NCBI GenBank assembly: GCA_029859555.1
Contig: JAOUCV010000102.1
Location: 1-7,309, forward strand
From: Gammaproteobacteria bacterium
Lineage (GTDB): Bacteria > Pseudomonadota > Gammaproteobacteria > UBA9214
Length of the DNA: 7,309 bases
Direction: 5' to 3'
Part shown: one piece after another, positions 1-4,634 of the stretch
Position numbering within the stretch: position 1 is the stretch's first letter
How the letters are laid out: each line of letters starts with the position of its first letter
Notes under the pieces: model-generated
Told to the model about the DNA's origin: nothing
Database searches by the model: none
What the model saw: only the letters and a program-made list of their open reading frames with translations
Program-made: the position numbers and the translations under genes

Positions 1-2
1 GC

Positions 3-290
3 CTGCTGATGGGGTTGCTGCTGAATACGGCTGCTGCAGCTGGATCTGCGATTGAAGTGCAGCAAATGTCACACCATAGCTACCAGCTGATTTACCGGAG
101 TAATGTTCCAGTTTCCGTGGAGAAAGCGCAGCAAAGCTTGTACCGGGCGGCTGTTGAAGTATGTGCCGGGCGTGAACCTGTGTACGGAAGGTATAAATAC
201 CGGCAGACCGGTTCGGTATCTACGCGCATACCGGGAAAACAGGAATCCTATATTTTCCGGCAACAGATCAGATGTGCTGCCATGCGTTAG
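3..290 (+). CDS. Small exported protein of unknown function, 5'-truncated by window edge
   Basis: The reading frame is open from the left edge and ends in TAG at 288-290, leaving about 95 residues. The first visible residues (LLMGLLLNTAAAAGSA) look like the hydrophobic core and small-residue cleavage region of a signal peptide. The true start, with its charged n-region, is therefore probably upstream of the window, although an in-frame ATG at 9 exists. The mature part reads YQLIYRSNVPVS, then a helix with AAVEVCAG, then an aromatic stretch (YGRYKYRQ), and ends with QQIRCAAMR. It has two Cys, near residues 54 and 91 of the visible piece, which could form a disulfide in the periplasm. I do not recognise the family; the pattern resembles small conserved exported proteins with a YxLxY...AA..C core, but I assign no function. 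It converges on the amidotransferase gene with a 29-bp gap. An overlapping frame at 103-315 looks like a shadow. Confidence 0.55.
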   Translation: MLMGLLLNTAAAAGSAIEVQQMSHHSYQLIYRSNVPVSVEKAQQSLYRAAVEVCAGREPVYGRYKYRQTGSVSTRIPGKQESYIFRQQIRCAAMR

Positions 291-319
291 CGTTTGTTGC
301 TGGTTTAACTGGTAATTTT

Positions 320-1021
320 TCAGAGCAGGGGTGACAACCAGCGCAGATAGACATGGTCGGCAACCTGTTGTGCCGCTGATATTTTTGCCGGCAGATCTGT
401 GGTCATCTGCGCGGCGGACTGTACGCTGTTGCTGGTCTGCTGCAGTTCCTGTTCGTAGAGTGCTGCCCATTCGCTAACCATGGGCTCCAGCATTTCGATG
501 TGACATTGCAGCGCCAGGGTGTTGCCAAGGACGAAGGCCTGCCGGGCACAGTGATCATTTTCAAGAATAAGCTCGGCACCTTCCGGTATGGAAAAGGTCT
601 CTCCGTGCCAGTGAAACAAGGTCATCTCGTCGGGCAGGCCGGTCAGCCAGCTTGCGGCTGCGGATGTCCTGCTTTTGCGCACGCTGTGCCAGCCAATCTC
701 CCTGACCGGGTTGGCGCCGACAGCGCCGCCCAGTGCTTTTGAGATCAATTGACCGCCGAGGCAATGTCCAAGAACCGGCATAGCTTGGGCCTGTGCCAGG
801 CGAATCAGCGCCAGTTCCTGTTCAATCCAGGGAGCGGAATCATTGACACTCATGGGGCCGCCCATGAACACCAGTCCGGAGCAATCGTCGAGTGTATCCG
901 GTATGGCCTCCCCTTGATCAACCCTGACCAGACGCCAGGGGACGGCATGGCGTTGCAGTATTTCGGCGAGATAACCGGGGCCTTCGCAGGCGATATGGCG
1001 AAATATAGTCAGAGGTCTCAT
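320..1021 (-). CDS. Class I glutamine amidotransferase (GMP synthase-like, GATase1)
   Basis: A 233-residue stand-alone amidotransferase domain that should release ammonia from glutamine in the cytoplasm; the acceptor substrate cannot be read from sequence. The Cys-His-Glu triad is complete: nucleophile elbow GHCLGGQ with Cys87, and QCHIEM with His174 and Glu176. The oxyanion-strand motif FMGGPMSVND is at residues 52-61, and FHWHGETF at 136-143 is typical of the COG0518 GuaA-like group of free-standing GATases. There is no ATP-pyrophosphatase domain, so this is not GMP synthetase itself, and the length matches the stand-alone family. The ATG at 1021 is supported by the natural N-terminus (MRPLTIFRHIACEGPGYL), although no strong Shine-Dalgarno is visible. 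It diverges from the protease gene, with only 32 bp between the two starts, so the control signals of each must lie partly inside the other gene. The family is confident; the physiological role is not. Confidence 0.9.
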   Translation of the reverse strand: MRPLTIFRHIACEGPGYLAEILQRHAVPWRLVRVDQGEAIPDTLDDCSGLVFMGGPMSVNDSAPWIEQELALIRLAQAQAMPVLGHCLGGQLISKALGGAVGANPVREIGWHSVRKSRTSAAASWLTGLPDEMTLFHWHGETFSIPEGAELILENDHCARQAFVLGNTLALQCHIEMLEPMVSEWAALYEQELQQTSNSVQSAAQMTTDLPAKISAAQQVADHVYLRWLSPLL

Positions 1022-1042
1022 AATCGATGCTCATTATCATGC

Positions 1043-1046
1043 AGGA
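1043..1046 (+). promoter_or_regulatory. Ribosome binding site deciding the protease start
   Basis: The AGGA is separated from the ATG at 1054 by seven bases, an optimal spacing. The upstream in-frame ATGs at 1027 and 1039 have no comparable motif in front of them and would add a non-signal-like extension (MLIIMQDEA), so this site favours 1054 as the true start. Confidence 0.55.
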
Positions 1047-1053
1047 TGAAGCA

Positions 1054-1707
1054 ATGCCATTATCCAGAAAAATTGCTGTGCTTCTAGCGCTGTGCCTGAG
1101 TATGGCCGTGGGCGTTGGTCTGGCAGCTGATGTGCGCGTCGCCGGGTTGTTCGGTGGCAAGGCAGTGCTCATTATTGACGGCACGCAGCGGTTACTGAAG
1201 CCGGGTCAGACCAGTCCCGAGGGCGTCAAGCTGGTCTCGGCTGACAGCGAGGAGGCCGTGCTGTTGATTGATGGACAACAGCGCGTCGCGCGAATGGATA
1301 GCCGCGTGAGCGCGCGCAAGCGCTCGCCCGAGGTCAATGAAGTGCAGGTTTGGCGAGACAGCACCGGCATGTACACCACGGTGGGCAGTATTAACGGCTT
1401 ACCGGTGTCTTTTCTGGTGGATACCGGAGCCACCGCTGTTGCGATGAATGCACAGCAGGCGCGGCGTCTGGGTATTGATTTTCGTGTCACCGGGCAGCCG
1501 TCAGGTGTGACTACGGCCTCCGGTGTGGTGAATGCCTGGGCGGTGATGCTGGATACGGTAAAGGTCGGTGACCTGCTGTTGCGCAATGTTCAGGCGGTGG
1601 TGCTTGAAGGTGCGCATCCGGAAACGGCGTTGCTGGGGATGTCTTACCTCGGCCGGCTGGAGATCGATAATGATGGCCGCCTGATGACGTTGCGGAAGAA
1701 ATATTAG
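1054..1707 (+). CDS. Exported retropepsin-like clan AA aspartic protease
   Basis: A 217-residue protein starting at the ATG at 1054. I chose this start over the in-frame ATG at 1027 because an AGGA lies at 1043-1046 with good spacing, and because MPLSRKIAVLLALCLSMAVG then forms a proper signal peptide, with cleavage likely after LAA near residue 25. Residues 27-85 form a beta-rich N-terminal segment (VAGLFGGKAVLIIDG ... AVLLIDGQQRV). The retropepsin-like domain follows from about 100 to 217: catalytic motif FLVDTGAT with Asp123, then the hydrophobic-hydrophobic-Gly element ALLGMSYLG at 192-200, and ending in LEIDNDGRLMTLRKKY. With one DTG per chain it should act as a homodimer, as in the proteobacterial periplasmic aspartic protease family (TIGR02281 type). 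It lies in the periplasm or inner-membrane face by inference; the substrate is unknown. It converges on folE2, whose terminator fills the 56-bp gap. Confidence 0.88.
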   Translation: MPLSRKIAVLLALCLSMAVGVGLAADVRVAGLFGGKAVLIIDGTQRLLKPGQTSPEGVKLVSADSEEAVLLIDGQQRVARMDSRVSARKRSPEVNEVQVWRDSTGMYTTVGSINGLPVSFLVDTGATAVAMNAQQARRLGIDFRVTGQPSGVTTASGVVNAWAVMLDTVKVGDLLLRNVQAVVLEGAHPETALLGMSYLGRLEIDNDGRLMTLRKKY

Positions 1708-1721
1708 CCTGTTTGGATGTG

Positions 1722-1756
1722 AAAAATCGCGCACAGCAGCGCGCCGTGTCCGCGAT
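1722..1756 (-). terminator. Intrinsic terminator of folE2
   Basis: Read on the minus strand, the stem pairs ATCGCGGACA with TGTGCGCGAT (ten positions, one mismatch), with a G+C-rich loop, and is followed directly by a run of five T (the A run at 1722-1726 on the plus strand). It begins 7 bases after the folE2 stop codon. On the plus strand the hairpin is followed by CAGCTGATTAATC and no T run, so it should act mainly on folE2 and only weakly, if at all, on the converging protease gene. Confidence 0.75.
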
Positions 1757-1763
1757 CAGCTGA

Positions 1764-2582
1764 TTAATCTTCTTCCTTGGTGTGTTCGATCAGGGCGTAG
1801 GCTGAATGATTGTGAATCGATTCGAAGTTTTCAGATTCTACAACATATGAGGTGATGCGTTCGTCTTCATTCAGCCGTGTGGCGACATCGCGCACCATGT
1901 CTTCGACAAACTTGGGATTGTCGTAGGCTTTCTGGGTGACGTACTTTTCATCCGGGCGCTTTAACAGTCCGTAGAGTTCGCAGGAAGCTTCTTTCTCTAC
2001 CAGGTCGATCAGGTCTTCAATCCAGACAAAGCCTTTTGTTTCTGCACTGACGGTGACATGTGAGCGCTGGTTGTGCGCACCGTAGTCGGAAATTTTCTTG
2101 GAGCAGGGACACAGGCTGGTGACCGGTACCACGACCTTTATATTCATCTTCGGCTTGCCGTCGATTATCTGGCCGATGAGGGTGACATAATAGTCCAGCA
2201 GGCTTTCAACACCTGATACCGGTGCTTTTTTATTCACGAAGTAATGAAACTGCATTTCGATGTGACCGGAATCCGCTTCCAGGCGTTCGGTCATTTCTTG
2301 CAGCATTTCCTTGAACGATTCTACTGTGATTTCGCGTTCGTGGGTGTTGAGAATCTCCACAAAGCGCGACATGTGCGTGCCTTTAAAATTGTGCGGCAGG
2401 TTGACGTACATGTTGAAGCTGGCAATGGTGTGCTGCTCACCAACAGAGCGATCGCGTACGCGTACCGGGTGACGGATGTCCTTGATACCAACCTTGTTAA
2501 TCGGTATGCGCCTGGTATCTGAGCTGTTTTGCACGTCAGCGATCGTGTCCTGACTGTTCTGTGCCACTTCGGTGGATTTCAT
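1764..2582 (-). CDS. folE2: GTP cyclohydrolase I type B, FolE2
   Basis: A 272-residue cytoplasmic enzyme of the COG1469 family. It converts GTP to 7,8-dihydroneopterin triphosphate and formate, the entry step to folate and, in many bacteria, to queuosine. The signature is plain: [13 protein letters not shown] at 28-40, [21 protein letters not shown] at 56-75, the active-site stretch [18 protein letters not shown] at 156-173 with Cys158 and His170, [13 protein letters not shown] with Glu202, and [11 protein letters not shown] at 253-263 with His257 and His259. These correspond to the Cys, His and Glu positions known for the family. FolE2 tolerates metals other than zinc and often backs up or replaces zinc-dependent FolE. 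The ATG at 2582 fits the family N-terminus, but only a weak GGA lies upstream. It has its own promoter at 2742-2770 and a terminator at 1722-1756, so it can be a single-gene unit even though it follows ispA. I found no obvious Zur-type palindrome upstream. Confidence 0.95.
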   Translation of the reverse strand: MKSTEVAQNSQDTIADVQNSSDTRRIPINKVGIKDIRHPVRVRDRSVGEQHTIASFNMYVNLPHNFKGTHMSRFVEILNTHEREITVESFKEMLQEMTERLEADSGHIEMQFHYFVNKKAPVSGVESLLDYYVTLIGQIIDGKPKMNIKVVVPVTSLCPCSKKISDYGAHNQRSHVTVSAETKGFVWIEDLIDLVEKEASCELYGLLKRPDEKYVTQKAYDNPKFVEDMVRDVATRLNEDERITSYVVESENFESIHNHSAYALIEHTKEED

Positions 2583-2735
2583 CTGTGCGTGTCCGGATAG
2601 TTGCTGGAGCCTGATATCCGCAGATAACAGGTACTTAAAGCCTACCGAGCCGGGTAAAATTTGCCTACCTGCCCAAAGAGGTATTTGCTGCGGGCGGTCA
2701 GGCTGACTGGCGGCTTCGAAAGCCTGAGTGATTTA
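2583..2735 (-). promoter_or_regulatory. Predicted long 5' leader of folE2 with hairpin potential
   Basis: If the promoter at 2742-2770 is used, the mRNA carries about 150 untranslated bases. They contain two mutually exclusive stems: a 7-bp stem TCAGGCT/AGCCTGA (arms 2698-2704 and 2721-2727) and a tight 5-bp stem GGCTT-TCG-AAGCC (2712-2724). Neither is followed by a T run, so neither is a classical terminator. No riboswitch class was recognised. The stretch holds no convincing coding frame. Confidence 0.35.
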
Positions 2736-2741
2736 GTCGGA

Positions 2742-2770
2742 ATATTACCTGAGCGTTGCCTGATGTGCAA
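2742..2770 (-). promoter_or_regulatory. Predicted sigma70 promoter of folE2
   Basis: On the minus strand, TTGCAC (2765-2770) and TAATAT (2742-2747) are separated by exactly 17 bp. That is five of six matches to TTGACA-type spacing logic at the -35 (TTG-A- positions kept) and a close match to TATAAT. Transcription should begin near 2735, about 150 nt before the folE2 ATG. It lies 25-50 bp downstream of the ispA stop, so folE2 need not depend on xseB-ispA readthrough. Confidence 0.6.
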
Positions 2771-2795
2771 TTTTACGCTGCGGGGTTGGTGCTTA

Positions 2796-3701
2796 TTATC
2801 TTTCTCTTTCAATAATATAGGACGATATCCAGCGTAAAGGGTCGGCGCTTGCGTCGAAGCCGGAGAGGCTTTCCATGGCCTCTGTATGTAATTCAGCTGC
2901 CCGCTGCCGGGCGGCTTGCAGACCAATCAAAGACGGGTAGGTGGGCTTGTCGAGACGCTGGTCCACGCCGGTATTTTTGCCGAGTGTGGCCGTTTCACCT
3001 TCGACGTCGAGAATGTCATCCCTGATCTGGAACGCCAGTCCGATGCACTTGGCATAGTGGTCAAGTTTTTCAATGTCGACCTCCACGGGTCCACTGCCAC
3101 AGAGTGCGCCGAGCACCACACTGGCACGAATCAGGGCGCCGGTTTTATGGATATGCATGTCTTCCAGCTCGGCGATATTCAGTTGCTGCCCGGTCGCAGC
3201 GAGGTCAATCGCCTGACCGCCGGCCATGCCACGTGAGCCGGCGGCCAGTGCCAGCGTTTTCATCATGCGTAACCGGGTGGCTTCACTGGCAGTGTTATCT
3301 GTATCACTGGCCAGTACCTGGAAGGCAAGGGACTGCAATGCGTCTCCCGCAAGAATGGCAGTTGCTTCGCCAAAGGCGCGATGGCAGCTGGGTTTGCCGC
3401 GGCGCAGATCGTCGTCATCCATGGCCGGTAAATCGTCGTGAATGAGGGAGTAGGCATGTATAAGTTCAACCGCGCATGCCGGCCTGTCAAGCGTTTGGGG
3501 CAGGGCGCCGGCAGCCTTCCCGCCCGCGTATACAAGTGTCGGACGAATGCGTTTGCCGTTATCCATAACGGTGTAGCGCATTGCCTCGTGCAGGGTTGCC
3601 GGGTGTGTAGTGGCGGGTGGCAGCCAGCGTTCAAACGAATGCTCGAGGCGTTCGTGGCATTCCGCCATGAACGCGCCGAGTGCAGCGTCAGGCGCTTTCA
3701 C
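2796..3701 (-). CDS. ispA: (2E,6E)-farnesyl diphosphate synthase IspA
   Basis: A soluble all-helical prenyltransferase that condenses isopentenyl diphosphate with dimethylallyl and geranyl diphosphate to make farnesyl diphosphate, the precursor of ubiquinone, undecaprenyl and heme side chains. The first Asp-rich motif is DDLPAMDDDDLRRG at 89-102, with the two-residue insertion of bacterial (type II) farnesyl synthases. The second is FQIRDDILD at 224-232. Also visible are GKRIRP at 49-54, GMAGGQAIDL at 158-167 and HKTGALI at 185-191. Tyr84 and Ser85 ahead of the first motif fit a C15 product. The frame can begin with GTG at 3701 (301 aa), overlapping xseB by 14 bp, or with ATG at 3668 (290 aa), 19 bp after xseB. 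Family length and the helix ALGAFMAECHERLE favour the longer form slightly, but neither start has a good ribosome site. It is very probably cotranscribed with xseB. Confidence 0.95.
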   Translation of the reverse strand: MKAPDAALGAFMAECHERLEHSFERWLPPATTHPATLHEAMRYTVMDNGKRIRPTLVYAGGKAAGALPQTLDRPACAVELIHAYSLIHDDLPAMDDDDLRRGKPSCHRAFGEATAILAGDALQSLAFQVLASDTDNTASEATRLRMMKTLALAAGSRGMAGGQAIDLAATGQQLNIAELEDMHIHKTGALIRASVVLGALCGSGPVEVDIEKLDHYAKCIGLAFQIRDDILDVEGETATLGKNTGVDQRLDKPTYPSLIGLQAARQRAAELHTEAMESLSGFDASADPLRWISSYIIERER

Positions 3702-3930
3702 TGTCGAACGGGGTGGTCTCTTCCTGACCGTCTTTTTGCATCAGGATGGCTACTTTTTGCTCGGCTGTCTTGAGGGCCTGCTGGCAGGCGCGTGACAGTT
3801 GCACGCCACGTTCAAAGTGGCCGAGCGAGTCTTCCAGGCTCAGGTCGCCCTGTTCCATCTTTTCGACGAGGCTTTCGAGTTCCTTGAGGGACTTCTCGAA
3901 GTCTGTGTTTGCGGGTAATTTTTTTGCCAT
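3688..3930 (-). CDS. xseB: Exodeoxyribonuclease VII small subunit XseB
   Basis: An 80-residue small subunit of exonuclease VII. Several copies bind the large XseA subunit and help it degrade single-stranded DNA from both ends to oligonucleotides. The family core is clear: FEKSLKELESLVEKMEQGDLS at 11-31, then LEDSLGHFERGVQL and a second helix CQQALKTAEQKVAIL, forming the helical hairpin. The ATG at 3930 gives MAKKLPANTDFEK, which aligns residue for residue with the 80-aa E. coli protein (MPKKNEAPASFEK). The same frame also opens at ATG-ATG at 3957 and 3954, which would add nine residues (MMNYSKIQA); that is less likely. It is the first gene of the minus-strand unit xseB-ispA, with its 3' end overlapping the GTG start of ispA. 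It diverges from the rubrerythrin gene across 193 bp. xseA is not in the window. Confidence 0.93.
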   Translation of the reverse strand: MAKKLPANTDFEKSLKELESLVEKMEQGDLSLEDSLGHFERGVQLSRACQQALKTAEQKVAILMQKDGQEETTPFDSESA

Positions 3931-4009
3931 GGCTTGAATCTTTGAGTAATTCATCATACGTTAACCCACCCTTGGGACGAGGGTCAATCAAGGCTCACGG
4001 TTCCAGGGG

Positions 4010-4038
4010 TTGACGCTACGGGATGAGCGGACTAAAGT
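4010..4038 (+). promoter_or_regulatory. Candidate sigma70 promoter P1 upstream of rubrerythrin
   Basis: TTGACG (4010-4015) and TAAAGT (4033-4038) are spaced by 17 bp. The -35 box is near consensus and the -10 box is a moderate match. Transcription would begin near 4045, directly at the palindrome 4046-4067, so a protein bound there would block this promoter. Confidence 0.45.
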
Positions 4039-4042
4039 GCGT

Positions 4043-4071
4043 TTATTAGACATGGTCTAAATGTCTATAAT
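4043..4071 (+). promoter_or_regulatory. Candidate promoter P2 with perfect TATAAT before rubrerythrin
   Basis: TATAAT at 4066-4071 is a full -10 consensus, but the hexamer 17 bp upstream (TTATTA, 4043-4048) is a poor -35 box. A strong -10 with a weak -35, with a palindrome filling the spacer, is a common layout for regulated promoters. The start would be near 4078, about 46 nt ahead of the rubrerythrin ATG. Confidence 0.5.
4046..4067. promoter_or_regulatory. Overlapping inverted repeats, candidate operator
   Basis: This stretch contains two nested palindromes: TTAGAC-ATG-GTCTAA (4046-4060, six-base arms, three-base spacer) and TAGACAT-N7-ATGTCTA (4047-4053 and 4061-4067). Equivalently, it has three GTCTA half-sites, one inverted and two direct, at 8-bp steps (4047, 4055, 4063). 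It starts at the predicted start point of P1 and runs into the TATAAT of P2, which is where a repressor or a spacer-binding activator would sit. It does not look like a SoxR, Fur, LexA or OxyR site to me. The regulator is unknown and not encoded in the window. Confidence 0.5.
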
Positions 4072-4079
4072 TGGTGAGG

Positions 4080-4091
4080 GATCAGCTGATC
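4080..4091. promoter_or_regulatory. Perfect 12-bp palindrome GATCAGCTGATC near the P2 start point
   Basis: The 12 bp are fully self-complementary. Flanking bases extend pairing to about 18 bp with one G-T pair. It falls at about +2 to +13 of a transcript from P2, so it could be a second operator or a small 5' mRNA hairpin that protects the transcript. It is not followed by a T run and ends 20 bases before the ribosome binding site, so it is not a terminator. Confidence 0.4.
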
Positions 4092-4111
4092 TCTATAAGT
4101 AACAAATTTAT

Positions 4112-4116
4112 GAGGA
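4112..4116 (+). promoter_or_regulatory. Strong ribosome binding site of rubrerythrin
   Basis: GAGGA is placed seven bases before the ATG at 4124, the best Shine-Dalgarno match in the window. This suggests high translation, in keeping with an abundant protective protein. Confidence 0.7.
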
Positions 4117-4123
4117 AAACATT

Positions 4124-4543
4124 ATGGATTTGAAGGGCAGTTCAACAGAACAAAATCTAAAAGATGCGTTTGCTGGCGAATCTCAGGCAAACCGCCGTTA
4201 CCTGTATTTCGCAGCCAAGGCTGATGTTGAGGGTTATAACGATGTTGCCGCCGTTTTTCGTTCCACGGCTGAAGGTGAAACCGGCCACGCGCACGGCCAT
4301 CTGGAATATCTGGAGCAGGTGGGTGATCCGGCCACGGGTTTGCCTATCGGTGCTACCTCAGACAACCTTGCCTCTGCTATTGCCGGTGAGACACACGAGT
4401 ACACAGATATGTACCCGGGTATGGCCAAGGCAGCACGCGATGAAAACTTCGATGAAATCGCAGACTGGTTTGAAACGCTGGCCAAGGCCGAGCGTTCTCA
4501 CGCCAACCGCTTCCAGAAAGCGCTGAATGCACTGGACGACTAG
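4124..4543 (+). CDS. Rubrerythrin-like diiron protein lacking the rubredoxin domain
   Basis: A 139-residue ferritin-like four-helix protein of the rubrerythrin family, expected to reduce hydrogen peroxide to water at a diiron site in the cytoplasm. The ligand set is complete: Glu19 (FAGESQANRRY), Glu52 and His55 (EGETGH), Glu89 and Glu92 (AGETHEY), and Glu123 and His126 (AERSH). The chain ends right after the fourth helix (FQKALNALDD), so the C-terminal FeS4 rubredoxin-like domain with its CxxC pairs is absent. There is in fact no Cys at all in the protein. It therefore needs an outside electron donor, and the Fe-S gene next door is an obvious candidate. The ATG at 4124 is set by a strong GAGGA at 4112-4116. 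Upstream lie two candidate promoters with palindromes; downstream lies a strong terminator. Confident family call; peroxidase activity is inferred. Confidence 0.93.
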   Translation: MDLKGSSTEQNLKDAFAGESQANRRYLYFAAKADVEGYNDVAAVFRSTAEGETGHAHGHLEYLEQVGDPATGLPIGATSDNLASAIAGETHEYTDMYPGMAKAARDENFDEIADWFETLAKAERSHANRFQKALNALDD

Positions 4544-4574
4544 CAACAGCTACATTCACTGCGGTCAGTAACGG

Positions 4575-4601
4575 AAGGGCCGGTTTATCCGGCCCTTTTT
4601 T
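4575..4601 (+). terminator. Intrinsic terminator after rubrerythrin
   Basis: A perfect stem GGGCCGG (4577-4583) and CCGGCCC (4589-4595) with a five-base loop TTTAT, extended by two A-T pairs, is followed by six T (4596-4601). It works on the plus strand only. It lies between the rubrerythrin stop (4543) and the start of the Fe-S gene (4635), so it should end most rubrerythrin transcripts. Downstream expression would need readthrough or a further promoter. Confidence 0.88.
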
Positions 4602-4634
4602 ATTCAACTCCCGCCAATCTTACGGATAGTTTAT

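Noticed and set aside
103..315. 70-codon plus-strand frame at the left edge
   Set aside because: It overlaps the better frame 3-290, which has a signal-peptide core and a regular protein pattern; this one is rich in Cys, Arg and Trp, as shadows often are.
749..1087. 112-codon plus-strand frame across the start of the amidotransferase gene
   Set aside because: It is antisense to the catalytic domain of a confident GATase gene and has no domain features.
2698..2727. Hairpin between ispA and folE2 as an ispA terminator
   Set aside because: The stems are short and no T run follows on the minus strand; on the plus strand only a weak ATTT follows.
2583..2795. Zur-type operator for zinc control of folE2
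   Set aside because: I looked for an A+T-rich palindrome with GTTATA-like arms near the promoter and found none.
2642..2926. 94-codon minus-strand frame overlapping the ispA 3' end
   Set aside because: It starts inside ispA in another frame, has no ribosome site or family resemblance, and its free part overlaps the folE2 promoter and leader.
3966..3988. ACCCT/AGGGT inverted repeat just upstream of xseB
   Set aside because: The five-base arms contain low-complexity CCC/GGG runs that pair in several registers, and no T run follows; it is too weak to call an operator or terminator.
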